Below are positions 10,869-21,473 of a stretch of 64,000 nucleotides of DNA, piece after piece (position 1 is the first letter of the stretch; every line of letters starts with the position of its first letter). Source of the DNA: Sediminibacterium ginsengisoli (lineage in GTDB: Bacteria; Bacteroidota; Bacteroidia; Chitinophagales; Chitinophagaceae); assembly GCA_945865545.1 (NCBI GenBank), contig CAMBEQ010000008.1, positions 1 through 64,000 on the forward strand, in the 5' to 3' direction. Made by a program: the position numbers and the translations under genes. The notes under the pieces were generated by a model. It was not told where the DNA came from, did not search any database, and saw only the letters and a list, made by a program, of their open reading frames with translations.

Positions 10869-12049
10869 TCGAATTTAATGGCTTTAGCTGGAGCAATTTT
10901 TTTAATCCATAAGGTAGGAATTAAAAAAGAGCAATAACTAATTATAGCCGTGCCCATTACAACAGCTGCTATTTGAACCCAATCAAATTGAATAGGCAAG
11001 GTTTTTATAAAATAGGCTGATTCGTCTAGTTGAATCCAACCCAACTTTTGTTGTAAATAAGATAGTCCAATACCCATGGTGGTTCCTAGTCCAATACCCA
11101 TCCAACAAATGATACTAGCTTGGTATAAAAAAACTTGTCTTATAAATTTTTGTGTGGCGCCTAAAGCGCTCAAAGTACCAATCATTGGAATCCGCTCAAG
11201 CATTAAGATAAATAAGCAGGTAAGTAAATTAACAATAGCAATTAGCAGCATAATGGTAATGGTCACATTTCTATTGACTGTTTGAACGCCAATCCAATCA
11301 AAAATTTGAGGATAATAATCTTTAATAGTGGTAGCTACCCAATTAGTGGGCATTTGTTCTTGAACTTCATCATTAATTTCATCTATTTTGGCTCCTTTTT
11401 TAAGGGCAATAGTATAACCTTCTATTTGATTATAGCGATTATTAAGTTGTTGCAGCAATTTAATATCCACTAAAATAAATTGTTTATCATAATCTTCAAT
11501 TCCAGAATGATAAATCCCTACTACTTTTAATTTTCGTTGTTGAACATCTCCTAAATTTAAAAAATACAACCTTGCCGTAGCGCCTACTGTAATATTTAAG
11601 GTAGTGGCCAGCTGGTCAGACAATACCACTTCATTGGAAAGACTATCATTTTTATTTTTAATGCCTCTTCCTTTGATAAGAAATGGAGTGGGGCTATTTG
11701 CGGGAAGGCCTCGAGCAACGACTCCTTCAATATCTTGTTCAAAAGAAAGTACAGTAGATTGATTTAAAAAAGGAACTACACTTTCAACGAATTTTATTTT
11801 ACTTAAATTTTTTTCTATTGATTCGTTTCCTTCTAATGGAGCTCCATTAACCGAGGAGATTCTAATCTGTCCCCAAAAACCGTATACTTTATTACTTACT
11901 GTTTGTTGAAATCCATTGACGATTGATAAAGTGATTAAAATGGCAGCCACACTAATGGCAGTGGCTGCAATAGATAAGCGAACTATAAAACGGGTATAGT
12001 TTTTTTGTTTTTGAAAACTTATTCTTTTTGCTATTTCAAAGGCGTTCAA
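10865..12049 (-). CDS. ABC transporter permease, FtsX/LolC-LolE type
   Basis: 394 aa, N-terminal TM, MacB-like periplasmic domain, three C-terminal TM segments. Confidence 0.85.
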   Translation of the reverse strand: MNAFEIAKRISFQKQKNYTRFIVRLSIAATAISVAAILITLSIVNGFQQTVSNKVYGFWGQIRISSVNGAPLEGNESIEKNLSKIKFVESVVPFLNQSTVLSFEQDIEGVVARGLPANSPTPFLIKGRGIKNKNDSLSNEVVLSDQLATTLNITVGATARLYFLNLGDVQQRKLKVVGIYHSGIEDYDKQFILVDIKLLQQLNNRYNQIEGYTIALKKGAKIDEINDEVQEQMPTNWVATTIKDYYPQIFDWIGVQTVNRNVTITIMLLIAIVNLLTCLFILMLERIPMIGTLSALGATQKFIRQVFLYQASIICWMGIGLGTTMGIGLSYLQQKLGWIQLDESAYFIKTLPIQFDWVQIAAVVMGTAIISYCSFLIPTLWIKKIAPAKAIKFD

Positions 12050-12136
12050 GTGGGGCTTATTTTTATCAAATCTAGTTTTTTCTCTTTAAAAATTAGGATT
12101 AAATGGGTAGTTTCGTAGGGTATCAATGCTTGATCT

Positions 12137-13414
12137 ATGTTTTATAAGCTATTTCTGTGTTTAGGCCTGTTATTGGGTTGTTCACTTAGTAGTATTGCCC
12201 AAAACAATCCTGATAAAATAATGGACACATCCATTCATAGTATTTTGATTTCTCCTGCTAATAAACCCTTGGCTATTCCTGTTATTGTGCTTAAGGAAAA
12301 CACCCCACTTCAAATAAGTTTTGATGATTTTAAAGCCGACTATCATGATTATTATTATTCTATAGAATTAATGAATGCCGATTGGACACCTGCCTCTATA
12401 AATAGTTTTGATTATATACAAGGGTTTAATCAAATAAAAATAAATAATTTCTCAGTGTCCACTATGGCTTATCAGCATTATTTCCATTATCAATTTACTT
12501 TTCCAAATGCCAATTGCAAGCCAACTAAATCGGGCAATTATATTTTAAAAGTGTTCAAAAATGGTAATGTCAATGAGCTTGTTTTTACAAAACGTTTTTA
12601 TGTAGTGGAAGATCAGTTAGGTATTTTGGCATCCGTATCGGAGCCTTTTGATGGAGCTATTTCTAAGACGCATCAAAAAGTTAATGTGCAAGTGGATGTA
12701 AAAGAAATCCCTTCATTGCAAACTGATCAATTAAAGGTGGTCGTAGTTCAAAACTACAGATACAATGATGCTGTAAAATTATCCACCCCTAATTTTATAA
12801 GGGGTAATATTTTAGACTACAATAACGAGGATCAATTAATTTTTCCTTCCGGAAAAGAATCAAGATGGCTTGACTTACAAAGTATGCAATTGGTTTCTGA
12901 CAGAATAAGTAAGTTTCAAAAAATAGGGGATCAAAACTATGTTTATTTGAAACCTGATCTTTCTCGAGCTGAAGTGGCTTATTATATTTTTAAAGATTTG
13001 AATGGGGGTTATCTAATTACTAACACCGATGCACTACAAAGTGAAAATCAAAATGACTATGCTCGTGTTGTATTTACTTATTCACCCAAAGATCCAATTC
13101 CTTTCTTAGGTCAAAAATTATATTTGACAGGGGCCTTGACCAATAATGAATTGAATAAAAATTCAGAAATGATTTTTGATGTGAAATTAGGTGTCTATCA
13201 GAAATCATTGGTTTTAAAACAAGGCTATTATAGTTACAACTATATTCTTAGAGATAGCTATGACCCCAATTTATTGGATGATTTTACGGAAACCGAAGGC
13301 AATCATTGGGAGACAGAAAATAATTATTCCATTTTTGTGTACTACCGTCAGCCTGGTGCTCAACATGATTCCTTGATGGGCTTTACCACCATTAATACGA
13401 TGCAAAGTTGGTAG
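12137..13414 (+). CDS. DUF5103 protein (type IX secretion plug-like domain)
   Basis: 425 aa secreted protein; 'YYYSIELMNADWTPASINSFDYIQGFNQIKINNFSVSTMAYQHYFHYQFTFPN' matches the DUF5103 family as remembered. Confidence 0.75.
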   Translation: MFYKLFLCLGLLLGCSLSSIAQNNPDKIMDTSIHSILISPANKPLAIPVIVLKENTPLQISFDDFKADYHDYYYSIELMNADWTPASINSFDYIQGFNQIKINNFSVSTMAYQHYFHYQFTFPNANCKPTKSGNYILKVFKNGNVNELVFTKRFYVVEDQLGILASVSEPFDGAISKTHQKVNVQVDVKEIPSLQTDQLKVVVVQNYRYNDAVKLSTPNFIRGNILDYNNEDQLIFPSGKESRWLDLQSMQLVSDRISKFQKIGDQNYVYLKPDLSRAEVAYYIFKDLNGGYLITNTDALQSENQNDYARVVFTYSPKDPIPFLGQKLYLTGALTNNELNKNSEMIFDVKLGVYQKSLVLKQGYYSYNYILRDSYDPNLLDDFTETEGNHWETENNYSIFVYYRQPGAQHDSLMGFTTINTMQSW

Positions 13415-13458
13415 TAAAGTTGTTTTCAAGCCACTTTTTTTAGTACCTTTTTTTGTAC

Positions 13459-13466
13459 TACATTTG
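13459..13466 (+). promoter_or_regulatory. Bacteroidota -7 promoter element (TACATTTG) of SRP RNA
   Basis: TAnnTTTG match 4-5 nt upstream of the predicted SRP RNA 5' end; no good -33 TTG seen. Confidence 0.65.
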
Positions 13467-13470
13467 CACC

Positions 13471-13564
13471 GGCAGGTCTTGCACGACCAGCTCCTGTTGA
13501 AACTCCCCAGGGCAGGAATGCAGCAAGGATAGACGGTTGAGCGGTGCGATGTAAGTAGCCTGCC
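13471..13564 (+). ncRNA. ffs: Signal recognition particle RNA (small bacterial 4.5S type)
   Basis: Terminal complement GGCAGG...CCTGCC; conserved core 'CTGTTGAAACTCCCCAGGGCAGGAATGCAGCAAGGATAGAC...GCGGTGCGATGTAAGTAGCC', which aligns with E. coli 4.5S GTTTACCAGGTCAGGTCCGGAAGGAAGCAGCCAAGG. Confidence 0.92.
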
Positions 13565-13584
13565 ATTTTTTAAAAATATATATT

Positions 13585-14235
13585 ATGAAATTTTTTGTAG
13601 ACACAGGTAATTTAGCTCAAATTAAAGAAGCCAATGACTTAGGAATTTTGGATGGAGTGACCACCAATCCAAGTTTAATGGCGCAAGTGGGTGTTAAAGG
13701 GGAAGCGGCAATTGCAGCGCACTATAAAGCCATTTGCGAATTAGTTGATGGCGATATTAGTGCAGAAGTATTATCTACTGACTTTGCTACCATGGTAGAA
13801 GAAGGTAAAAAATTAGCTGCCATTCATAAAAATATTGTGGTGAAAGTACCAATGATTAAAGATGGTATTAAAGCAATAAAGTGGTTTACTGATAATGGTA
13901 TTCGTACCAATTGTACTTTAATTTTTTCTGCTGGGCAAGCAATCTTAGCTGCTAAAGCAGGAGCTACCTATGTATCTCCTTTTATTGGAAGAATAGATGA
14001 TAGTTCCTGGGATGGCATGGAGTTGATCGCTCAAATTCGCCACATTTATGATATACAAGGATTTGATACACAAATTTTGGCTGCATCCATACGTAATGCT
14101 TTACATATTGTTAAAGCGGCAGAAGCAGGCGCTGATGTTTGTACTTGCCCACTAGATTCCATTTTGGGTTTATTAAAACACCCTTTAACAGATATTGGCT
14201 TAGCGAAATTTTTAGAAGATGCTAAGAAGATGTAA
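13585..14235 (+). CDS. fsa: Fructose-6-phosphate aldolase / transaldolase family
   Basis: 216 aa; 'MKFFVDTGNLAQIKEANDLGILDGVTTNPSLMAQ', 'VKVPMIKDGIKAIKWF', 'YVSPFIGRIDD'. Confidence 0.93.
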   Translation: MKFFVDTGNLAQIKEANDLGILDGVTTNPSLMAQVGVKGEAAIAAHYKAICELVDGDISAEVLSTDFATMVEEGKKLAAIHKNIVVKVPMIKDGIKAIKWFTDNGIRTNCTLIFSAGQAILAAKAGATYVSPFIGRIDDSSWDGMELIAQIRHIYDIQGFDTQILAASIRNALHIVKAAEAGADVCTCPLDSILGLLKHPLTDIGLAKFLEDAKKM

Positions 14236-14271
14236 TATTTCTTAGTTGATAATTCGCAAATTAAAAATTGT

Positions 14272-14301
14272 ATAAAGCTCCAAATTGGGGCTTTATTTTT
14301 A
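14272..14301 (+). terminator. Rho-independent terminator
   Basis: ATAAAGCTCC..GGGGCTTTAT stem followed by TTTT, about 37 nt after the fsa stop. Confidence 0.8.
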
Positions 14302-14305
14302 CCTT

Positions 14306-15223
14306 TTAATACTTAAAAATCTTTTTCTTTATCATTCCCCCTTTTGTATCTTTTACCGTATTCATTACTACGAAAGCGGTTGGAGTAATTTTTTCGATTT
14401 CAATATTTAATTTGTTTATTTCCAATCTGGTTATTACAGTATAAATGATATCTATATCACTTCTTTCACCTCGTTTTCCTATTCCTTTAGTTCCATTGTA
14501 TACTGTAACGCCTCTGCCCATTGTTTGCACAATCATTTCTTTAATTTCATTACAGTGTGATGATACAATGGTAACTCCTATATATTCATCAAAACCTTCA
14601 ATTATAAAATCTAGAGTTTTAGAGGCAGCAAAATAGGTTATCATTGAATATAGCGCTGCTTCGATTGACAATAAAAATACAGCTGAGCCAAAAATAAAAA
14701 TATTAATGATGATAATAAAATCGCCAATTGTTACGCCCCATTTTTTACTTAAATAAATTGCAAGTACTTCAGTGCCATCAATTACACCGCCGCCTCTAAT
14801 TGAAAGTCCAATACCGCCTCCTAAAAATATTCCTCCAAAAACGGAAACTAATAATTTATCATTGGTAATATTAGGGTATCTTATTAATGCAATACAGAGC
14901 CCTAGGCCAATAATAGCAAGTAATGTTTTAATCGCAAATTGTTTGCCTAAAGTAAAGTACCCTAAAAAAATAAAAGGAATATTTATAATGATTATTAAAA
15001 TCGAAAGTGGAATAGTTGTGGTTTCTGTTAAAAGCAATGATATACCGGTTATTCCTCCATCAATAAATTTATTAGGCAATAAAAAGCCATTTAAACCAAA
15101 GCTTGCTGAAATGATACCTAAAATAATTAATAGGGCATTTTTGCATTCAGCTTTAAACGTTACCCATTTCTTTTTATAATTTTTTGCCTTTTGATATTTT
15201 GATAAGAATTGATTGTTTTTCAT
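14306..15223 (-). CDS. YitT family membrane protein (DUF161/DUF2179)
   Basis: 'GFNGFLLPNKFIDGGITGISLLL', 'GGGIGLSIRGGGVIDGTEVLAIYLSKK', C-terminal 'GRGVTVYNGTKGIGKRGERSDIDIIYTVITR'. Confidence 0.93.
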   Translation of the reverse strand: MKNNQFLSKYQKAKNYKKKWVTFKAECKNALLIILGIISASFGLNGFLLPNKFIDGGITGISLLLTETTTIPLSILIIIINIPFIFLGYFTLGKQFAIKTLLAIIGLGLCIALIRYPNITNDKLLVSVFGGIFLGGGIGLSIRGGGVIDGTEVLAIYLSKKWGVTIGDFIIIINIFIFGSAVFLLSIEAALYSMITYFAASKTLDFIIEGFDEYIGVTIVSSHCNEIKEMIVQTMGRGVTVYNGTKGIGKRGERSDIDIIYTVITRLEINKLNIEIEKITPTAFVVMNTVKDTKGGMIKKKIFKY

Positions 15224-15227
15224 AAAT

Positions 15228-15899
15228 TTATAAATTTTTTAAAGCTTCTCGTTTTGATAAATTGGAAAGTTGTGGATGGGTTTTAATAAATCCTTTTACC
15301 CAATTAGCATCGGTATAAGCATACGAACGCAATGCCCACCCAATGGCTTTTCGTATAAAAAAATCTTCTTCCAACTGGCAATGTTCAATGTAATTTGTTA
15401 GAAGGGTTGTATTTGTTTTCTCCATATACATTAATTGAAATAGAATACTCATTCTTTGAAGCCACTTATTATTAGATCTATTCCATTTAAAAGTATAATT
15501 TTTAATGTGCGCTGGAAATTGGATAAAAAATTTACCAATTACATGTGAATTTAGGCTATCCACAGAATCCCACCAACTATTATATTTGATCATCCACTCA
15601 ATGAGTGCGATGGTTTGCCTTGACCATAAATTTTTATGATAGCCTAAAAGCTCGATTGCGAAATAATGCATTTCTCTTTCTGGTTCAGCAAAGCATTCCT
15701 TGACCAATAAAGTTAATTCGGGATGATTTTTTATGGGATGTGATTTGTAAAAATCCATACAAATAGAACGCCTTAAGGGAGTGGCTATTCCAAAAAAATC
15801 AAATTGATTCAATAGATAGGATTTGGCTCCTTTGGCTTTGCTTACATTTTTATGGGCAGCCAATACGGCGCTAATTTTTTTTACATAAGGGTGTGCCAT
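15228..15899 (-). CDS. DNA alkylation repair protein (AlkD-like HEAT-repeat)
   Basis: 'FGIATPLRRSICMDFYKSHP', 'WWDSVDSLNSHVIGKFF', 'EEDFFIRKAIGWALRSYAYTDANWVKGFI'. Confidence 0.92.
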   Translation of the reverse strand: MAHPYVKKISAVLAAHKNVSKAKGAKSYLLNQFDFFGIATPLRRSICMDFYKSHPIKNHPELTLLVKECFAEPEREMHYFAIELLGYHKNLWSRQTIALIEWMIKYNSWWDSVDSLNSHVIGKFFIQFPAHIKNYTFKWNRSNNKWLQRMSILFQLMYMEKTNTTLLTNYIEHCQLEEDFFIRKAIGWALRSYAYTDANWVKGFIKTHPQLSNLSKREALKNL

Positions 15900-15936
15900 A
15901 TTAATGATTTAAACCAGTAATGAGCGAAATAAAAAA

Positions 15937-16977
15937 TTATGTAAGTGTAATTACTTTTTTATCTGCATAGCTTTTTCTTGCTGCTTCTAACACTTGAATA
16001 ATGGCGGTGCCTTCTTTTGCCGAAGTGGGAACAGCGTCATTGTGGTTAATTGCCTTTGCCATTTTTTCATAAAATATTCCATAATTACCAGCAAGACTAG
16101 GTATGGTTTCAGTACTTATTTTACCGCCTGTATCTGTACTTAATACACCCCATTTTTCTTTAGCTTCTACTCCCCAATGTGGGGTATTGGGTTTTTTACC
16201 TGCGAGTAAATCTTCTTCTTGTACATCGGCCCTTTCTTTAATATAACAGCCCTTCGTGCCATATACTTTATAAGCAGGAAGTTGTTGCATAAACACCATT
16301 CCACTGGTTAATAAAATCCTATGGGTAGGGTAATACATTAGTAAGGTAAAATAATCATCCACGCTACCTACTTTTCTTGTAGTTCTTATATCGGCGAAAA
16401 CAGCTTTGGGCATACCACTTAACAGTAAGGCTTGATCTACTAAATGAGGTCCTAAATCAAACAATACCCCTGAGCCAGGGGTATTGTTTTCCTTGTGTAC
16501 TTTGGCACTCAGTGTTGTTCTGTATCTTTCAAATGAAATTTGGATGTCTAAAAAATTTCCTATTTTATCTTCAGCAATTAATTTTTGTAAGGTTAAAAAG
16601 TCCGCATCATATCGTCGATTTTGGTAAACAGCAAGTTTTAAATTCAATTTTTGTGCTAAAGCATCTAATGCTTCTGCTTCTTTTACGGTTACGGTAAAAG
16701 CTTTCTCCGTTACCACATGCTTGCCTGCTAATAAGGCCCTTTTGGTATAGTCGTAATGTGTATCGTTAGGGCTATTCACTATTACTAAATGAATACTAGG
16801 GTCATTTAATATTTCTTCATAGCTTTCAAATGATTTGGCTTCCGGGTATATGGCTTGTATATTTTTTTGACTTCTTTCCCAACTACCCACTAATTTATAA
16901 TGTGGGTTAGTGTCAATAAAGGGAGCATGAAAAAGCTTTCCGCTCATTCCAAAGGATACTAAGGCTGTATTTATCAT
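15937..16977 (-). CDS. Gfo/Idh/MocA family oxidoreductase
   Basis: ORF track begins at 17019; start reassigned to MINTALVSFGMSGKLFHAPF. 'VVTEKAFTVTVKEAEAL', 'FDLGPHLVDQALLLSG'. Confidence 0.93.
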   Translation of the reverse strand: MINTALVSFGMSGKLFHAPFIDTNPHYKLVGSWERSQKNIQAIYPEAKSFESYEEILNDPSIHLVIVNSPNDTHYDYTKRALLAGKHVVTEKAFTVTVKEAEALDALAQKLNLKLAVYQNRRYDADFLTLQKLIAEDKIGNFLDIQISFERYRTTLSAKVHKENNTPGSGVLFDLGPHLVDQALLLSGMPKAVFADIRTTRKVGSVDDYFTLLMYYPTHRILLTSGMVFMQQLPAYKVYGTKGCYIKERADVQEEDLLAGKKPNTPHWGVEAKEKWGVLSTDTGGKISTETIPSLAGNYGIFYEKMAKAINHNDAVPTSAKEGTAIIQVLEAARKSYADKKVITLT

Positions 16978-17060
16978 AAGTAAATTTAAGCTAATTATTG
17001 AATTGTAGTTCGTTCTCAAATCATAGTTTCTATGTTCACTTCACCGGTTCTAGTAAACTA

Positions 17061-17090
17061 AAATCCCTCCCGAAAATTCGGGAGGGATTT
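17061..17090 (-). terminator. Rho-independent terminator of the aconitase gene
   Basis: AAATCCCTCCCGAA AA TTCGGGAGGGATTT, 14-bp perfect stem, 59 nt downstream of the acn stop on the minus strand. Confidence 0.8.
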
Positions 17091-17148
17091 TAAAAATCAT
17101 AACAGTAGTAATTATTAGGCTTTATATTTTATTACAACCTATTAATTA

Positions 17149-19416
17149 CTAGCTTGCCACTTGTTTTCTGATGATATTTAATGCACCACCTGCTTTAAAC
17201 CACTCAATTTGTTGTTGGTTGTAAGTATGGTTGGCTTTGATGGTATCAACGCTTCCGTCTTTATGCGTTAAAACCAATGTTAATGGTTGACCCGCAGTAA
17301 ATAGGGTTAAGCCATTGATATCAATAGTATCATCTTCTGCAATTTTATCGTAATCTGTTTTATCAGCGAATGTCAATGCCAACATACCTTGTTTTTTCAA
17401 ATTGGTTTCGTGAATACGTGCAAAGGATTTAGTCAATACTACACGTACCCCTAAATGGCGCGGTTCCATAGCAGCATGTTCACGTGAAGATCCTTCTCCA
17501 TAATTCTCATCACCCACTACAATGGTACCAACACCAGCGGCCTTATAAGCTCTTTGGGTATTAGGTACAGTATCGTAATTGCCATTTAATTGACTCTTCA
17601 CATTGTCTGTTTTTTCATTAAAGAAGTTAACAGCGCCAATTAATAAATTGTTAGAGATATTATCTAAATGTCCACGAAATTTTAACCAAGGACCTGCCAT
17701 AGAAATATGATCGGTGGTACATTTGCCTTTTGCCTTAATTAATAATTTCAATGATTTTAAATCGGTTCCTTCCCAGGCTGCAAATGGGTCTAATAATTGT
17801 AAACGCTTAGAACTAGGGTCAACTGCAATGGTTACTTTAGAGCCATCTTCAGCTGGTGCTTGATAGCCTGCATCTTCCACCGCGAAACCTTTAACAGGTA
17901 ATTCATGTCCAGTGGGGGCATCTAATTTAACTTGCTCTCCTTTATCATTAGTAAGGGTGTCTGTTAAAGGATTGAAATTTAAATCCCCTGCAATAGCTAA
18001 AGCAGTAATGAGTTCTGGAGAACCCACAAAAGCAAAAGTATTGGGATTGCCATCGGCACGTTTTGCAAAATTTCTATTGAAAGAATGTACAATGGTATTT
18101 TTTTCTTTTTTCTCTGCACCTACACGTTCCCACATTCCAATACATGGTCCACAAGCATTGGCAAACACTTTGGCTCCAATTTGACTAAATACTTCTAAGA
18201 AGCCATCTCTTTCAATGGTATACCTTACTTGCTCAGAGCCTGGTGTAATTAAGTATTCAGATTTCATAGTTAATCCTTTTTCTGAAACTTGTTTAGCTAA
18301 ACTTACTGCACGACTAATATCTTCATAAGAAGAATTGGTACAACTTCCAATTAAACCCACTTCAATTTTTGTAGGCCATCCGTTAGCGGCAGCAACTTCT
18401 TTCATCTTGGATATCGGCGTAGCTAAGTCCGGAGTGAAAGGGCCATTTAAATGAGGCTCTAAAGTATTCAAATCAATTTCAATGACTTCGTCAAAATATT
18501 TTTCAGGTGCTGCATACACTTCTGGGTCTGCTGTTAAATGCGCTGCTACAGCATCTGCGAGAATAGCTACATCTGCTCTACCGGTAGATTGTAAATAACG
18601 ACTCATGCTTGCATCGTATCCGAAAGTAGAAGTGGTTGCTCCAATTTCGGCACCCATATTACAAATAGTTCCTTTACCGGTACAACTCATACTAGTAGCA
18701 CCTTCTCCAAAATATTCTACAATGGCTCCAGTGCCTCCTTTTACAGTTAAAATACCAGCTACTTTTAGAATAACATCTTTTGGTGCGGTCCATCCATTTA
18801 ATTTACCCGTTAATTTGATACCTATTAGTTTAGGCCATTTTAATTCCCATGGTAAACCGGCCATTACATCACAAGCATCTGCACCACCCACACCAATCGC
18901 AATCATACCTAAACCACCTGCATTCACTGTATGAGAATCGGTTCCTATCATTAAGCCTCCAGGGAATGCATAATTTTCCAACACCACTTGGTGAATGATT
19001 CCTGCGCCTGGCTTCCAAAAGCCCAATCCGTATTTATTGGAAACTGAAGCTAAGAAATCATAAACCTCTTTACTATCTGCAGTGGCCACTTTTAAATCTT
19101 GTTTGGCTTCTACTTTAGCAGAAATCAAATGGTCGCAATGCACTGTACTTGGCACGGCTACTTTGGGACGACCTGCTTGCATAAATTGCAAAAGTGCCAT
19201 TTGAGCAGTGGCATCTTGCATGGCAACACGGTCTGGTCCAAAATCAACATAAGATCCACCTCTTTCAAAGCTTTCTAATTTTTGGTCACTATGTAAATGC
19301 GAGAACAAAATTTTCTCTGATAAACTTAAGGGACGTCCTAATAATTTACGAGCCGCTTCTATTTTTGCTGGCATTTCAGCATATACTTTTTTGATCATTT
19401 CGATATCAAAAGCCAT
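17149..19416 (-). CDS. acn: Aconitate hydratase
   Basis: 755 aa; '[30 protein letters not shown]', '[11 protein letters not shown]', 'ACGPCIGMW', '[19 protein letters not shown]'. Confidence 0.97.
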   Translation of the reverse strand: MAFDIEMIKKVYAEMPAKIEAARKLLGRPLSLSEKILFSHLHSDQKLESFERGGSYVDFGPDRVAMQDATAQMALLQFMQAGRPKVAVPSTVHCDHLISAKVEAKQDLKVATADSKEVYDFLASVSNKYGLGFWKPGAGIIHQVVLENYAFPGGLMIGTDSHTVNAGGLGMIAIGVGGADACDVMAGLPWELKWPKLIGIKLTGKLNGWTAPKDVILKVAGILTVKGGTGAIVEYFGEGATSMSCTGKGTICNMGAEIGATTSTFGYDASMSRYLQSTGRADVAILADAVAAHLTADPEVYAAPEKYFDEVIEIDLNTLEPHLNGPFTPDLATPISKMKEVAAANGWPTKIEVGLIGSCTNSSYEDISRAVSLAKQVSEKGLTMKSEYLITPGSEQVRYTIERDGFLEVFSQIGAKVFANACGPCIGMWERVGAEKKEKNTIVHSFNRNFAKRADGNPNTFAFVGSPELITALAIAGDLNFNPLTDTLTNDKGEQVKLDAPTGHELPVKGFAVEDAGYQAPAEDGSKVTIAVDPSSKRLQLLDPFAAWEGTDLKSLKLLIKAKGKCTTDHISMAGPWLKFRGHLDNISNNLLIGAVNFFNEKTDNVKSQLNGNYDTVPNTQRAYKAAGVGTIVVGDENYGEGSSREHAAMEPRHLGVRVVLTKSFARIHETNLKKQGMLALTFADKTDYDKIAEDDTIDINGLTLFTAGQPLTLVLTHKDGSVDTIKANHTYNQQQIEWFKAGGALNIIRKQVAS

Positions 19417-19539
19417 AAGTAAAGATTTTGTTGTTAAAACTGCTGCAAAGGTAAGCCAAAATGCTAGCCGGTGTGCTCAAATAATACACTTTATGTCCAC
19501 TTTTTTCAATAAATTTGGTTACGAATTTAAACTACCATC

Positions 19540-19758
19540 ATGCAAAAAATGAGAGAATTCTTAGAATTACATGCTTTTGGCGTTTGCACAGCCATTGGGG
19601 AAAGATTAGGAATAGCCAGTGCTAAAATTAGGCTTTGGTTTATTTATATATCTTTTTTAACCTTTGGTTCTCCTGTAATAATATATATGATTTTGGCTTT
19701 TATTAGAAGTATCAAAAATTATATCCTACTAGCCAAACGAAATCCGCTGAAGTATTAA
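19540..19758 (+). CDS. PspC domain-containing small membrane protein
   Basis: 72 aa; 'GVCTAIGERLGIASAKIRLWFIYISFLTFGSPVIIYMILAF' PspC-like. TAAATTTG -7 element at 19510-19517. Confidence 0.75.
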   Translation: MQKMREFLELHAFGVCTAIGERLGIASAKIRLWFIYISFLTFGSPVIIYMILAFIRSIKNYILLAKRNPLKY

Positions 19759-19808
19759 TTGTATTGCTGATTTTATCGCAGTATGTAATTACATACACAT
19801 CGCAGTTT

Positions 19809-20633
19809 CTACGAAACTGCTCTTCTTAATCGAACTAATTTTTCTAATAAAGGCGCTAGCTTTTCCAGTGAGAGCATGTTAGCTCCATCACTTTTTGCTT
19901 GTGCGGGATGGGGATGAGTTTCTATAAATAAACCATCCGCTCCAGTGGCAATAGCCGCTTTAGCAATAGTCTCTATTAATTGAGGATTTCCTCCAGTAAT
20001 ACCACTTATTTGATTGGGTTGTTGTAAGGAATGTGTACAGTCCATGATCACAGGTACTTTATTTTCTTGCATGGCAGGGATATTTCTATAATCCACTACT
20101 AAATCTTGGTAGCCAAAAGTATTTCCTCTTTCGGTTAACATTATTTTTTCATTTCCAGCCAATCTTATTTTATCAACTGCAAATTTCATAGAAGCGCCAC
20201 TTAAAAATTGTCCCTTTTTTACATTGACTATTTTTTGAGTAGCAGCGGCTGCTAAAAGCAAATCAGTTTGTCTACATAGGAATGCAGGAATTTGTAAAAT
20301 GTCTATAAATTTTGCTGCAATCGCTGCTTCATCATGTGCATGAATATCGGAAGTAGTGGGTACCTTATAATGTGCTCCTACTTTTTTTATAAGTTCCATA
20401 CCTGTATCATCTCCAATGCCCGTAAAAGAGCTGGCGCTGGTTCGATTGGCTTTTCTATAGCTAGCTTTAAATATATAAGCGACACCTAAATTTTTACATA
20501 GGGTAGACACTTTATCACCAATCTCCATCACTAATTCTTCATTCTCCACCACGCAAGGGCCTGCGATTAAAAAAAAGTTATTAGGGTCGTAAGATTGTGC
20601 CTTGCATAAATCTTGTAAATAAGAAGGAATCAT
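19809..20633 (-). CDS. kdsA: 3-deoxy-8-phosphooctulonate synthase
   Basis: 'FFLIAGPCVVENEELVMEI', 'FKASYRKANRTS', 'DCTHSLQQPNQISGITGGNPQ', 'GLFIETHPHPAQAKSDGANM'. Confidence 0.96.
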   Translation of the reverse strand: MIPSYLQDLCKAQSYDPNNFFLIAGPCVVENEELVMEIGDKVSTLCKNLGVAYIFKASYRKANRTSASSFTGIGDDTGMELIKKVGAHYKVPTTSDIHAHDEAAIAAKFIDILQIPAFLCRQTDLLLAAAATQKIVNVKKGQFLSGASMKFAVDKIRLAGNEKIMLTERGNTFGYQDLVVDYRNIPAMQENKVPVIMDCTHSLQQPNQISGITGGNPQLIETIAKAAIATGADGLFIETHPHPAQAKSDGANMLSLEKLAPLLEKLVRLRRAVS

Positions 20634-20676
20634 TTGCTTAAAATTTTCAAATACAAAGGTAAATCATTGTTATCCA

Positions 20677-21432
20677 TTAAAAACGAATACCTACAGTAAG
20701 TCCTAGGCCTCTGAATCCTGCCCAAGGGCCAGTCATATCAGCATTTACACCATTTGCATTTACAGTGGATTTCAATTTTATTGGATCAATTTTTGTTTTA
20801 TCTAATACACTTTGTAAGGCAGATTGTGCTTCTGGGACTAATGTAACGGCTGAATTAAATTTCAATACCCCAGTGGCAGTACCATAACTACCACCGGCAA
20901 TCCATAAATCTAAAACCACTTTTGTAAAAATTTGGTATTGAACACCAAAATAAGCACCCAAGGCATTGGATTTAATGCTTCCATCTAATTGTGCTTTTGC
21001 ATTTTGCTCAGGAACAGCGAATCCTTTAATAGGAGCAGGAGTAAATTTATAGTTAACAGGGACAGATAAGTCAAAGTTGGACATTCTATAGTAAGGTGCA
21101 ATATAAAATCCAGACATTTTTTGCAAGCCTAAGTAGAATCTTGTTTCAATGGTAGTGGCGGTATTACCAATTTTAAAATCATCTAAATTAATGTCTGAAT
21201 TTTTTATATAACTACTAATAGTTGATTTAAAAGGAAGGTTGGACTTGGGCATGGAACGATAACTTACAGAAACAGACATGAAACGATTTAAACTTCTTTC
21301 ATAAGTTAAATTGTAATTGTTTATAATATTGGAGGAGAGGTTTGTTTTAATTATGTTTTTTCCACCAATAAGGCTTTGAGTAGATCCATTTATGGAAACT
21401 AAGACCAGTAAAAAAAATAAGATTCTTTTCAT
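20677..21432 (-). CDS. Outer-membrane beta-barrel protein (DUF3575-like)
   Basis: 251 aa, signal peptide, beta-barrel strand pattern ending GLGLTVGIRF. Confidence 0.65.
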   Translation of the reverse strand: MKRILFFLLVLVSINGSTQSLIGGKNIIKTNLSSNIINNYNLTYERSLNRFMSVSVSYRSMPKSNLPFKSTISSYIKNSDINLDDFKIGNTATTIETRFYLGLQKMSGFYIAPYYRMSNFDLSVPVNYKFTPAPIKGFAVPEQNAKAQLDGSIKSNALGAYFGVQYQIFTKVVLDLWIAGGSYGTATGVLKFNSAVTLVPEAQSALQSVLDKTKIDPIKLKSTVNANGVNADMTGPWAGFRGLGLTVGIRF

Positions 21433-21473
21433 AAAATGTAGATTTTAAAATTTAATAGGTGTTTTATTTTTAA

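Noticed and set aside
17483-17498. ATGTTCACGTGAAGAT resembles a parS site (TGTTTCACGTGAAACA), and parAB are in the window
   Set aside because: Only the CACGTG core and a few flanking bases match, and it is inside the conserved aconitase motif GSSREHAA. Coding constraint explains it.
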